This document shows positions 1-8,522 of a DNA stretch of 50,627 bases, piece after piece. The stretch is taken from NCBI GenBank assembly GCA_018609755.1, contig JAHENZ010000180.1, positions 1 through 50,627 on the forward strand, given 5' to 3'. Source of the stretch: Salinivenus sp. (GTDB lineage: Bacteria; Bacteroidota; Rhodothermia; Rhodothermales; Salinibacteraceae). Every line of letters begins with the position of its first letter. Position 1 is the first letter of the stretch. The translations under genes and the position numbers were made by a program. The notes beneath the pieces were generated by a model. The model saw only the letters and a list, made by a program, of their open reading frames with translations. It ran no database searches and was not told where the DNA came from.

Positions 1-1
1 G

Positions 2-1486
2 AACCCGAATGACCCGGCGGAGGCGCCGTCCCGCCAGATTCTCTCCGGTCTGCTGGCGAACTTCTCCTATCAGATTGCCGGGAATGAGGCGGTCCGAGTA
101 CCATCCCTTTGGGTACAGCAGGTCTCTGAAAACGCCGATCCGCCGAACAATGATACGTATCAGTATCAGACGGCGGATCCCAATAATCTGTGGACCTTCT
201 GGCTGTACTCCGGAGCGACGAAAGATGCGAGAGTCTTGCAGGAAGCGGCCCGAGAGGAGGAAAACTTCGCCACAGTCGGGATTGGGCAACTCATTGAGGC
301 CTGGTGCTGGATGATTACGGCGGACCTGTTCGGAGACATTCCGGTGCAGGAGGCATTTCAGGACGACGAAATCACGAATCCGTCGTACGATAATCAGGAA
401 GTGGCGTATGACACCTTGTTCGCGAAGCTTGAGCGCGCCCGCCAGAATCTAAATGAAGGGAATGACGTTCCCCTCGGCGGCGAGGATCTCGTCTATGGAG
501 GGAATATCCAGAAGTGGCTCAGTCTTGCCTGGGCGTTGGAGGCGAAAGCGCACATCCACCTCACGGAGTCCGGCTACGGAGCGGGCCTTGATGGGTCGTC
601 GAGTCGACAGGCACGGGCGCAGGCGGCCCTCTCGGCGGTTCAAAACGCGTTCCCCAACGGAAATGCCGATAACCCGGCGTTCACGTATCCGGGAGGAGAG
701 GATGCTGAAAATCCGTGGTACCAGTTCACGATTCAGGGCGTGTGGGTCACCACGCACCAGCTGAGTTCGAACTACATTTCCCTCCTCAAGGGACAGGAAG
801 ACCCGCGCCTCGGAATTCAGGCCCGGCAGGTCGGCATGGTGGATGGTTCGAACAGTCCTCCGACTGCCGGAGCCGACACCGTCCGCGTTCCCTTCGATCC
901 GTCTACTCACTTTGATCTTGCCGACGATACCTATCTCGGCCACGTGAACGGAGCAGGGGCCGCGGGGGATGAGAACGTCTCCTCGATTGGCACCTACTAC
1001 AGTGCACCGGATGCCCCGCTGATCTGGATGAACTACGCTGAAGTCAAGTTCATCGAGGCGGAGGCGCGCGCCATCACCGGTACTGGAAGTGCTGCGCAGG
1101 CGTACGAGGATGGGATTCGGGCCTCGCTGGACCAGCTCAACGTCACTTCACTCGCTGGTGTCGATCAGGCGTTCGTGAACGACTTTGTGAGTGACCGGAT
1201 GGCGGAGTACAATAATTCCTCGAACAAAATCCGCGAGATCATTGAGGAAAAATACATCGCCAACTTCATCGGGCTTGAGCCCTTCAACGATTGGCGCCGG
1301 ACCGGGTATCCTGAGTTGACGCCGGTCGCGGATAGCGTTGCGGCGACGGAAGGAGGCGTAATTCCCCGCCGGTTCCCGTATCCTGAATCCGAGTACAACA
1401 ACAACTCCAATGAGGTCCCCACTGCCCTTGGCCAGGGGGTAAATGCACTGGATGCTCCTGTGGGCTGGGATCCGCAGTCCCAGTAA
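2..1486 (+). CDS. SusD/RagB-like nutrient-binding lipoprotein, 3' part
   Basis: The reading frame is open from the first bases of the window, so the N-terminus, signal peptide and lipobox are missing. What remains (about 494 residues) reads as a SusD-like_2 type protein: an early NPNDP...RQILSGLLANF segment, a helical TPR-like middle (IGQLIEAWCWMITADLFGDIP) and the usual C-terminal end with IREIIEEKYIANF, EPFNDWRRTGYP and IPRRFPYPESEYNNN. SusD proteins sit on the outer surface, bind oligosaccharides or peptides, and form the lid of a SusC TonB-dependent pore. The partner susC should lie just left of the window. The gene is followed by a MITE and a terminator, so it is probably the last gene of its operon. 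The ligand cannot be read from the sequence. Confidence 0.9.
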   Translation, partial: NPNDPAEAPSRQILSGLLANFSYQIAGNEAVRVPSLWVQQVSENADPPNNDTYQYQTADPNNLWTFWLYSGATKDARVLQEAAREEENFATVGIGQLIEAWCWMITADLFGDIPVQEAFQDDEITNPSYDNQEVAYDTLFAKLERARQNLNEGNDVPLGGEDLVYGGNIQKWLSLAWALEAKAHIHLTESGYGAGLDGSSSRQARAQAALSAVQNAFPNGNADNPAFTYPGGEDAENPWYQFTIQGVWVTTHQLSSNYISLLKGQEDPRLGIQARQVGMVDGSNSPPTAGADTVRVPFDPSTHFDLADDTYLGHVNGAGAAGDENVSSIGTYYSAPDAPLIWMNYAEVKFIEAEARAITGTGSAAQAYEDGIRASLDQLNVTSLAGVDQAFVNDFVSDRMAEYNNSSNKIREIIEEKYIANFIGLEPFNDWRRTGYPELTPVADSVAATEGGVIPRRFPYPESEYNNNSNEVPTALGQGVNALDAPVGWDPQSQ

Positions 1487-1508
1487 CTCCCACGTTGTGC
1501 TTCGACCC

Positions 1509-1636
1509 AAGTGGTGCGTCAAGTTTTCCATGTCGAGTAGAGCGCCGATCAATGAATGCTATTCAGGCCGTTGAAGCGGCATTCAAGTGGACGTATTCAA
1601 TTCGGTACCCGACACCTTCGGCTTGACTGACCACTA
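1509..1636 (+). mobile_element. Type A MITE-like element, copy 1
   Basis: A non-coding element of about 124 bp that closely resembles the copy at 3964-4091 and has the same length. It opens with GTGGTGCGTCAAG (from 1511) and closes with CTTGACTGACCAC (to 1634), which are imperfect terminal inverted repeats with 11 of 13 positions matching. The right end is followed by TA (1635-1636); the left flank reads AA instead of TA, which may be a mutated target duplication. There is no transposase. It lies between the susD stop and its terminator. Confidence 0.7.
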
Positions 1637-1657
1637 GTGGAGTTGAGAATCTTATCG

Positions 1658-1692
1658 AAGGCCCCAGCGTCTCGTGCGCTGGGGCCTTTTGG
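1658..1692 (+). terminator. Rho-independent terminator after the SusD-like gene
   Basis: A perfect 12-bp stem, AAGGCCCCAGCG (1658-1669) and CGCTGGGGCCTT (1677-1688), with a 7-nt loop, is followed by a short T run. The T run is on the plus strand only, so it ends the susD transcript, reading through the type A MITE. Confidence 0.85.
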
Positions 1693-1859
1693 TATTTTAA
1701 CTGGGGGGCGCAGCCACAGAGAGTGTTTTGGTTCTCTTCCTGTGGGAGAAACAGTGCTCGACTGTAGAAGATGCGCAGCCTGGGGGTGGTAGATGCTCTA
1801 TGCTGCGATCCCGAGTTCTGCCATTCTGGGGGACGAAAAGAGGGAATGGGCGAAGGGGA

Positions 1860-3053
1860 TCAGGACGGGATGGGGTCCGAGCGGCCGCGGGAGGGAATGA
1901 ACGAGTACAGAAGCACGCCGAGCATGCCGGTCTGTAATGCAGTGAGGCAGAGAAGGGCGGCTCCCCATCCGGAGGCGTCTGCGACAAGTCCCGTGACCAC
2001 GCTGCCACTCGCCCCGAGCATCATGTAGACGCTGCGGATGAGCCCAAACCCCACGCTGCGCTCGTCGGGCGCGAGGTGGTCCATAAACTTCGGCAGGAGC
2101 GCTGCGCCCCAGCTCATGGCGATTCCTGCACACACGGTCGCGATCGTCACCGCCCAGATGGCCGAGGATGAGATGAGCAAAAGATAGCCGCCGATGCCGA
2201 TCCCGAGCACGAGGGCCGCGGCCGGGTCTCGCCCCACGCGATCGGAGAAGGTGCCGAGGGCGGGCTGGACGAGGCCCTGGATGGCGAAGTAGCCCGAGAA
2301 GAAGACCCCGGCCATCGGTTCAGAATAACCGTGATACTCAATGAGAACGGTGGGAAGAAACGAGGCGGTCGCCTGCCACACGAAGGCCCCACAGGTTGAC
2401 AGTCCCATCGTGACGGCGATGGGTGGGCGCGCCAGCAAACGAAACAGCGGCCGAAATCGGAGGCGGCTCCACACCGACTCGTCGGGGCGGGCCGGTTCGG
2501 TGGGGTGCACGACCGCGTGAAAGAGCACTGCGCTGGGGAGGGCTACAGCCATCCCCAGCGCCACGGCCCATCGCCAGCCCATCCAGGTGCCGACGGCCCC
2601 GGCCCCGAGCGGAATGAGCAAGCCGGCCAGGGGGGCGCCTGCAGTGTGGATGCCGATGGCCGATCCGGTATTCGGAAGGGTACGCGTCAGCAAGGAAGTG
2701 GCTACACTGTAGTGCAGGCCGGCGACGCCTCCCAGGGCCACGGCGCCGGCCAGGAATACGGCGTACGTAGGGGCAACGGCCACGAGGCTGCTGGCTACAG
2801 CCGTTCCCATCACGGCAACGAGAATGATTCTCCGTTCGCCGTATCGATCGGCCAGGAGTCCACTGGGAAACTGGGCGGTCGCGTACGCCAGCCACATGCC
2901 CGACAGCGCAAGCCCAATGGCCCCATTCGAGACACTGAACTCAGTTCCAATGGCAGGCACCACCGGACTGATGGCCAGCCGGGCGGCCATCGTAGCAAAA
3001 AACGCAAGCGTGCAGACGCCCAACACGGCCCCCTGGTAGGACCACAGCTTCAC
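1860..3053 (-). CDS. MFS transporter
   Basis: A 397-residue polytopic membrane protein with about 12 hydrophobic segments, the usual size for the major facilitator superfamily. The loop after the second segment carries GLLADRYGERR, a good match to MFS motif A (G-x-x-x-D-R-x-G-R-R). The equivalent loop in the second half reads GTFSDRVGRDP. It should be a proton-coupled importer or exporter in the inner membrane; the substrate cannot be told. The gene is alone on the minus strand and points towards the susD terminator. ATG start at 3051-3053; no other start competes strongly. Confidence 0.85.
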   Translation of the reverse strand: MKLWSYQGAVLGVCTLAFFATMAARLAISPVVPAIGTEFSVSNGAIGLALSGMWLAYATAQFPSGLLADRYGERRIILVAVMGTAVASSLVAVAPTYAVFLAGAVALGGVAGLHYSVATSLLTRTLPNTGSAIGIHTAGAPLAGLLIPLGAGAVGTWMGWRWAVALGMAVALPSAVLFHAVVHPTEPARPDESVWSRLRFRPLFRLLARPPIAVTMGLSTCGAFVWQATASFLPTVLIEYHGYSEPMAGVFFSGYFAIQGLVQPALGTFSDRVGRDPAAALVLGIGIGGYLLLISSSAIWAVTIATVCAGIAMSWGAALLPKFMDHLAPDERSVGFGLIRSVYMMLGASGSVVTGLVADASGWGAALLCLTALQTGMLGVLLYSFIPSRGRSDPIPS

Positions 3054-3330
3054 AGCGGCGAAAGCGAATTAGTACAGGTACCGCGAGGGCATTCGGTACG
3101 ACTGTTCAGAGTTGGCGGTTCAGAATCGAATGACGTGAAATCGCTTTAGAGTTCGACCTTCGACCATTGTTCGCAGGACGGAGGGTAGGACGTAGGGGGC
3201 AATAGAGAATTTCGAGGCCGGGACGTGTGGAATTCACTAAGGAAAGAACGCGGTATTGGGTAGAAATGGAATAGACACATGAAGACATCATAGGACAGGG
3301 CCCTGAATGGAGGCAATGCGGACCGCTGAA

Positions 3331-3378
3331 GGGGACCGGCACGTGGTTTGTTGCTATTTGGGGCAACGTTTGGTCCCC
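3331..3378 (+). other. Nested inverted repeat in the 3054-3401 intergenic stretch
   Basis: The 348 bases between the MFS gene and the small ORF hold no gene that I can support. Near the right end, GGGGACC (3331-3337) pairs perfectly with GGTCCCC (3372-3378). Inside it GTTGC (3350-3354) pairs with GCAAC (3363-3367). The structure stops 24 bases before the small ORF at 3402, so it could be a leader hairpin. No known riboswitch class was recognised. Confidence 0.35.
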
Positions 3379-3401
3379 CGTTACCATGCCCCGAATGACT
3401 C

Positions 3402-3755
3402 ATGTCTTTCTCTCCATTGGTTCCGTTTCTGCTCGCTGCCTGCTGGGTGATCCCCGCGGTGATTATCGCCGTGGTCTATGGCACGCGGGTGGCAACGGAG
3501 GCACGGTCGAAGTCGAAATCAATGAACACGTCAGTGAAGGGACTCCGCGCAGATATCGCCCAGCTTGATTACGATGCTCGCGTTCAGGGGTGGCGAGAGG
3601 AAGGATGGGGCGGCCCCGAAGAGTACGTTCAGGCTCGAGTGCAAGAGTCGTCCCACGAGGTGATGCTCCTCGCGCCGTACGCTGAGGCGTCCGTCTCTGT
3701 TGCCTCCGAGAAAGCAGACGTCGAACAGCGACGATGCTCCCTCTGCATGAATTAG
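3402..3755 (+). CDS. Small single-pass membrane protein, unknown function
   Basis: A 117-residue ORF of unknown family. Residues about 5-27 form one strong hydrophobic segment (PLVPFLLAACWVIPAVIIAVVYG). A basic stretch (ARSKSKS) and then a charged, probably soluble tail follow, which fits a protein with its C-terminus in the cytoplasm. No Shine-Dalgarno sequence is visible before the ATG. It stands alone between the MFS transporter and the double MITE at 3794. The membrane-then-charged layout suggests a real gene, but the call rests on that alone and it could be spurious. Confidence 0.45.
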   Translation: MSFSPLVPFLLAACWVIPAVIIAVVYGTRVATEARSKSKSMNTSVKGLRADIAQLDYDARVQGWREEGWGGPEEYVQARVQESSHEVMLLAPYAEASVSVASEKADVEQRRCSLCMN

Positions 3756-3793
3756 AAAGAAACGCTCGATCGTTTTCGGGAGAGTCGTAGTTC

Positions 3794-3965
3794 TAGTGAC
3801 CTTGCACAACGACTCTGGCGGTTTTGAGCGTCGGTCCCCTGACGCCACAATCGTCCCCGTTTGCCGGCAGCGGTCGATCCTGAGCATATTCCGCGCAGGA
3901 GATACCGACGGAACCAGCGTCACGATCTCTGCGAGTTCTCGCGTTTCAGTTGTGCAAGCCCAGTA
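3794..3965 (-). mobile_element. Type B MITE-like element, copy 1
   Basis: A 172-bp element including a flanking TA at each end, in inverse orientation to the copies at 8306-8477 and 42649-42820 and of exactly the same length. The ends are TAGTGACCTTGCACAAC and GTTGTGCAAGCCCAGTA in outline, so the inverted repeat core is CTTGCACAAC. Its right-hand TA is also the left-hand TA of the type A element that follows. No convincing coding potential; the similar short peptides encoded by the three copies differ as expected from plain DNA similarity. Confidence 0.8.
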
Positions 3966-4091
3966 GTGGTGCGTCAAGTTTTCCATGTCGAGTCGAGCGT
4001 TGATTGGGGGCTTGTATTCAGGCCACTGAAGCAGCCTTCGGATCGACGTGTCCAATTCGGTACCTGACACCTCCAGCTTGACTGACCACTA
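3964..4091 (+). mobile_element. Type A MITE-like element, copy 2
   Basis: The second type A copy, 128 bp including TA on both sides (3964-3965 and 4090-4091). Its ends, GTGGTGCGTCAAG and CTTGACTGACCAC, are identical to copy 1 while the centre has diverged. Both A and B elements start with TAGTG. The element ends 88 bp before the start of the pabBC gene, so it may contribute to that promoter region. Confidence 0.75.
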
Positions 4092-4179
4092 GGGGAGAAA
4101 AGCGTGCTTCCCCCAACTCTTCCGCAGTGAGTGCGTAGAGGGACTGTGAATCCTGAGCTCAGTCCTATTCCCTCTGCGC

Positions 4180-6030
4180 TTGTGCCCTGTGTTTGATCCC
4201 GCCGTTCTTGCCCAGCCGGGGACCATTCTTCTCGACACGGCTCGGCCGACGCCCCCGAACCGGTGGAGCTGGTGTCTTGTGGAACCGCGCCGGATTCTGA
4301 AAGCGGACGAGCCAACGGACGTCCCAGCTCTACTCAAATCTGTCGAGTCTGTCACTGAGGCCGGACACGTGGCGGCGGGATACCTGTCCTATGAGGCCGG
4401 ATACCCCTTCGTTGATCTCGACGCCCCCGAGACTGGTGCTGGTCCCGTTGCGTGGTTTGGCGTGTACGACCGGCCGCAGCGCGTGGCCCCGCCCGACCTG
4501 GATCGAGGGCTCTCGACGCTCGACGGAACGCCGTCCATTGACGATCTGCAGCTAAGCATTTCCCGATCCGCCTACACTGAGGCCATCGATCGGGTCCGGC
4601 ACCACATCCGAGAGGGCGACGTCTACCAGATCAACTACACTGCCCCGGTTCACTTTCGGATGAACGGGGATCCCCGAAAGTTGTATCGGCGGTTGCGGCG
4701 GCAGCAGCACGTGCCGTATGGGGCATATCTGAATCTCGGCGATCGGCAGATCCTGTCGTGTTCTCCGGAGCTGTTTTTTCGGCGCAGAGGGGAGCGCGTC
4801 GTGACACGGCCGATGAAAGGGACGATCCGGCGGGGGCGGACGCTGGCCGAAGACCAGGCCCTCCGAGACGAGCTCACGTCGGATTCGAAGAACCGGGCGG
4901 AGAACCTGATGATCGTCGATCTTTTGCGCAACGACCTCTCCGTCTGCTGCGAGCCGGGGTCGGTACAGGTCCCGGATTTGTTCACCGCCGAGCGCTACGA
5001 CTCGGTGACTCAGATGACCTCCACCGTAGAGGGGCGCCTCCGGCCGGACCAGAACATCTCCGATCTCCTGCGAGCCCTCTTTCCCTGCGGGTCCGTGACG
5101 GGTGCGCCGAAGCGACGCGCGATGCACCTCATTCGATCCCTAGAGCCGGCCCCCCGGGGGGTGTACTGCGGCGCCATCGGCATGGTGGGGCCCGACGACT
5201 CCGCCGTTTTCAACGTTGCGATCCGAACGGTTGTGCTGGAGGAGAATCGCGGCACAATGGGCGTCGGTAGCGGCATTGTGTGGGACTCGGAGCCGACCTC
5301 GGAGTATGAAGAGTGTTCGCTGAAGACCCAATTCTTGACTCCGTCTATGCAGAGTGCGCAGGTGAACGCCGAAAACGACGAGCTACGATTGATCGAAACG
5401 ATGCGGTTCGACGGCTTACGGGTGCCGATGCTGGATCGCCACGTGGCGCGCCTGGCACGCTCGGCCCAGTACTTCGACTATTCCTTTGACGAAGCCCGCT
5501 TCCGACGGCGGGTACAGCGCGCCGTCTCGGGTCACGTCGGGGAGCCGGTTCTGAAAGTTCGGGCCACGCTCGACCGATGGGGGCGGGTTGACGTGGAGAC
5601 CACGACGCTTTCGGAGCCGCGGACGGAGCCCTGGACGCTCAGCATTGCAGAGGAGCGGGCCGACGCCTCGGATCCACTGTTTTATCACAAGACGACACAT
5701 CGTCAAGTGTACGATCGGGCGCTCCGGGCCGCTCGGCAGCAAGGCTTCGACGAGGCATTGCTGCTGAATGAGAGCGGGCAGGTTACCGAGGGGGCACACA
5801 GCACGCTCTTCGCTCGGGTGAACGATACGCTTGTGACTCCTCCTGTGGATTGCGGCCTACTTCCCGGCGTATACCGCGAATACGTGTTGGAGACGAAAGA
5901 GCAGGCCGAAGAACGGAGTTTAACGGTCGAGGATCTACGGGCGGCCGACGCGCTGTACTGCTGTAACGCCGTTCGGGGCTGGTGCCGGGCCGTTCTGCAG
6001 GAGGACCCTGTTCCGGCACATCAAGAGTAG
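4180..6030 (+). CDS. pabB: Aminodeoxychorismate synthase component I fused to aminodeoxychorismate lyase (PabB-PabC)
   Basis: A 616-residue bifunctional protein for 4-aminobenzoate, a folate precursor. Residues about 120-385 are the chorismate-binding domain, with EGDVYQINYT, SCSPELFF, RPMKGT, DLLRNDL, and GSVTGAPK...GVYCGAIG. Lys213 in PMKGT matches the lysine that in PabB attacks chorismate. Residues about 400-610 are a class IV (PLP) aminotransferase-fold lyase: the FYHKTTHR lysine (504) is the expected PLP anchor, and NESGQVTEG and LPGVYRE are conserved. The fusion makes aminodeoxychorismate and then releases pyruvate. The glutamine amidotransferase partner (PabA) is not in the window. 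The first frame codon is TTG at 4180; GTG at 4189 is an alternative. A MITE ends 88 bp upstream. Confidence 0.93.
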   Translation: MCPVFDPAVLAQPGTILLDTARPTPPNRWSWCLVEPRRILKADEPTDVPALLKSVESVTEAGHVAAGYLSYEAGYPFVDLDAPETGAGPVAWFGVYDRPQRVAPPDLDRGLSTLDGTPSIDDLQLSISRSAYTEAIDRVRHHIREGDVYQINYTAPVHFRMNGDPRKLYRRLRRQQHVPYGAYLNLGDRQILSCSPELFFRRRGERVVTRPMKGTIRRGRTLAEDQALRDELTSDSKNRAENLMIVDLLRNDLSVCCEPGSVQVPDLFTAERYDSVTQMTSTVEGRLRPDQNISDLLRALFPCGSVTGAPKRRAMHLIRSLEPAPRGVYCGAIGMVGPDDSAVFNVAIRTVVLEENRGTMGVGSGIVWDSEPTSEYEECSLKTQFLTPSMQSAQVNAENDELRLIETMRFDGLRVPMLDRHVARLARSAQYFDYSFDEARFRRRVQRAVSGHVGEPVLKVRATLDRWGRVDVETTTLSEPRTEPWTLSIAEERADASDPLFYHKTTHRQVYDRALRAARQQGFDEALLLNESGQVTEGAHSTLFARVNDTLVTPPVDCGLLPGVYREYVLETKEQAEERSLTVEDLRAADALYCCNAVRGWCRAVLQEDPVPAHQE

Positions 6031-6210
6031 CAAGCGGCCGGAGGAGGGGCTCGGATAACCCCAGGCGGCCGTTCGAGAGAGTAACGCTGTAACGTCACTG
6101 CGATCCAAAGGGATGCCACTCGGCTGCAGGGATCCCGCTTCCGGGGCGACAGTACAGAAGCCCTTGACTCAACTCCTGTCTCTTTTACCTGGCGTTCACT
6201 GCCCCGATAG

Positions 6211-8298
6211 ATGTTGATCTCTCGCTCTGGCGCACGTGTCTTCGGCCTGCTGGTCCTGCTTCTCGTCGGAGGACATTCGCTGGTTCCATCGGCAGAAGCG
6301 CAGGATCGGAGTGTGCCCCGCTTCGGGCCACTGGTCTCCCCAGATACGGTGCAAACGGGACCGTTTGATCTTGGGCGCCTGTGGTCGTTTGCCCGTCCCC
6401 CGTTCGATTATTTCAGTGAGCGGTATCAGGTATCCACGGACGAACGGGGGCTTCAGCACGCTAGACTCGGGACGGTGCGTTTTCCTGGCTGTTCGGGGGC
6501 ACTCGTCTCTCCGCAGGGCTTGGTACTCACAGCGGCCCGATGCGTGCGAGCCGGGACCGGACCGGATTCTCTACACACCTCATCGTTCTATGCCGAACAG
6601 CAACGGGATGAGCTGGAGCTAGAGGGGATGCCTGTAGAGCGGGTGATGGAAGTCCGTGACGTTACGGCACGTGTGGAGTCGCTTCTGACAGAGGACGCTG
6701 GGGGCGAAGGGGACTCGTCCGGCACCTGGAGACAGGCAGTGGAACAGGTGCGGCGTCAATTGCAGGGAGAGGCCCCAGACGATCACACCGTGGATGTCGT
6801 TCGGGAGTCGGGGGGCATGCGATACGTCGCGTACTATGCCCGACGATACGAGGATGTGAGGCTCGTTTTCCTCCCCGATCCCGAAGTTCGCGTCGGAGCC
6901 AAGATGGATGACGTACTCACCTATCCTCAGTACACGTGGGACGTAGCGGCGCTTCGCATCTACGAGGACGGGATGCCTCTCTCTACCGACACCCACTTCG
7001 AGCTTCGGTCTCAAGGCGCTCGACCTGGGGACGCAGTATTTTCGGTCGGGTACCCGGACGACACCCGCCGCGTGGAGACCCATCATCAGATTGGGTTCCG
7101 GCGCGACGTGGAATATCCGGACCGGAGGGAGCGCCTGGAGGCCTGGACGACGCACCTGAAACAGTACGTCGACACTGCCGCGACCCACTCGGGGTGGGCC
7201 CATCGTCTTGCCACAGAGCAGAGCACCCTCAAGCGCGTTCGGGCACAGCTCGAAAGTCTTGGAAGTTCGTACGTTACGGCTCGGCTCCAGCGTCGAGACG
7301 CGGAGGTCCGAAACGAGTCCAGCCGGGCCTCCGAAATCATGGACGAGTTGGAGGCACTGCAAACGAAAAAGCGGACGTACGCGGAGTCGTACCGTGCGTT
7401 CTCGTTTCTCCTTCATCCGTCGTACAGCTCCGCCACGCTCCGCCGGGCCCTTCGCGCATACGGCGCCATGAACGACATTCCCAACGAATCATCCGGGACG
7501 CGGGTGGAGGCGGTCCCGGCGCAACCCCCGGCCCTCGATGCAGCACTGCTAGCCGACCACCTGGAGCAGATGCAGGCCCACGTGGAGGACGATAGTGCAC
7601 TCGTGTACACGCTCGACGAGTTTGACGCCGCGGCGGTCGTGCAGAATTCTGTGCTGTCGACTCCGGATGAAGCCCAGCGGGCGCTCCAGAACCGTCAAAT
7701 TCCCGACGACGACCCCGCCATTCGGATAATTGCGTCGCTGTACGACCGGTATGCGGCATTCAAAGATGCGTGGACGACGCTGCGGGCTCAGGAGCGGGCA
7801 CTCACCGACGACCTTGCGGAGATTCGCCACCGCAGAGTGGATCGTCCCGTTACACTACCGCAGTCGCGATCCCTCCGAATCTCGGACGGGCGGATTCAAG
7901 GGTATCCGTACAATGGAACCGTTGCCCCCCCCTTTACCACGTTCTACGGGCTCTACAGTCGGCATCTTTCTCCGTCCTCCTCTCAGGAAGATCCGCTTCC
8001 GCGGCGCTGGCGCACGCCGTCGAGCACGTTCGATCGCGCGACGCCGCTCACGACTGTATCGACTACGGATTTGGGGAGTGGGGCCTACGGCGGTCCTCTC
8101 CTGAATGCATCACTGCAGCTCGTGGGAATTGTCGTGGACGGCAACGTGCAGAGTGCGGCCGGCGACGTGCTCTTTCTTCCCCGCCGGATGCGAGCCGTCT
8201 CGGTGGACGTGCGGGGCGTGCTGGAGGGGCTTTCCTCCATCTACGGGGCCGAGTCGCTCGTGCAGGAGATGACGAGAGGCTCCGTTTCGGAGCAATAG
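6211..8298 (+). CDS. S46 peptidase-like protein lacking catalytic His and Ser (probable pseudoenzyme)
   Basis: A 695-residue exported protein (signal peptide about 1-30, ending AEA-Q) that follows the S46 dipeptidyl-peptidase layout along its whole length: PFDLGRLWSF near the N-terminus (compare GKLWPF next door), a trypsin-like first half, a helical middle and a second half ending SVDVRGVLEGL. At the His site, where the neighbour has TNHHC, it reads TAARC (Arg110). At the Ser site, where the neighbour has GGNSGSP, it reads SGAYGGP (Tyr626). The Asp equivalent (Asp244 in YTWDVAALR) remains. The frame is intact over nearly 700 codons, so it appears to be kept as a protein. It may be a binding or regulatory subunit for the active paralogue; this is inference. 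The genes were probably a tandem duplication, now split by a MITE. Confidence 0.85.
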   Translation: MLISRSGARVFGLLVLLLVGGHSLVPSAEAQDRSVPRFGPLVSPDTVQTGPFDLGRLWSFARPPFDYFSERYQVSTDERGLQHARLGTVRFPGCSGALVSPQGLVLTAARCVRAGTGPDSLHTSSFYAEQQRDELELEGMPVERVMEVRDVTARVESLLTEDAGGEGDSSGTWRQAVEQVRRQLQGEAPDDHTVDVVRESGGMRYVAYYARRYEDVRLVFLPDPEVRVGAKMDDVLTYPQYTWDVAALRIYEDGMPLSTDTHFELRSQGARPGDAVFSVGYPDDTRRVETHHQIGFRRDVEYPDRRERLEAWTTHLKQYVDTAATHSGWAHRLATEQSTLKRVRAQLESLGSSYVTARLQRRDAEVRNESSRASEIMDELEALQTKKRTYAESYRAFSFLLHPSYSSATLRRALRAYGAMNDIPNESSGTRVEAVPAQPPALDAALLADHLEQMQAHVEDDSALVYTLDEFDAAAVVQNSVLSTPDEAQRALQNRQIPDDDPAIRIIASLYDRYAAFKDAWTTLRAQERALTDDLAEIRHRRVDRPVTLPQSRSLRISDGRIQGYPYNGTVAPPFTTFYGLYSRHLSPSSSQEDPLPRRWRTPSSTFDRATPLTTVSTTDLGSGAYGGPLLNASLQLVGIVVDGNVQSAAGDVLFLPRRMRAVSVDVRGVLEGLSSIYGAESLVQEMTRGSVSEQ

Positions 8299-8305
8299 GA
8301 GTCGG

Positions 8306-8477
8306 TAGTGGACTTGCACAACTGAAACGCGAGAACTCGCAGATATCGTGACGCTGTTTTCGTCGGTATCTCCTGTGCGGAATAAGTTCAGGATCGACCG
8401 CTGCCGGCACACGCTAACGATTGTGGCGTCAGGGGACCGACGCTCGAAACCGTCAGAGTCGTTGTGCAAGGTCAGTA
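8306..8477 (+). mobile_element. Type B MITE-like element, copy 2
   Basis: 172 bp with TA at each end (8306-8307, 8476-8477). It starts 8 bp after the stop of the first S46 gene and ends 45 bp before the ATG of the second. The terminal inverted repeats share CTTGCACAAC / GTTGTGCAAG. An internal near-palindrome GCGAGAACTCGC follows the left end. A possible upstream GTG start of the next gene (8421) lies inside the element and is therefore unlikely to be used. Confidence 0.8.
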
Positions 8478-8522
8478 GGAGCGGCCGTGCTGTCTTTTTC
8501 ATTTTTCCTTCTATACAGAGTC

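Noticed and set aside
3861-4067. A peptide (MPAAVDPE... pattern) encoded in all three type B elements
   Set aside because: The frames read out of the element into different flanks and the differences are as expected for similar DNA, not for a conserved protein.
8421-8522. An upstream GTG start of the active S46 gene
   Set aside because: It lies in the type B MITE and would bury the clear lipoprotein signal that starts at 8523.
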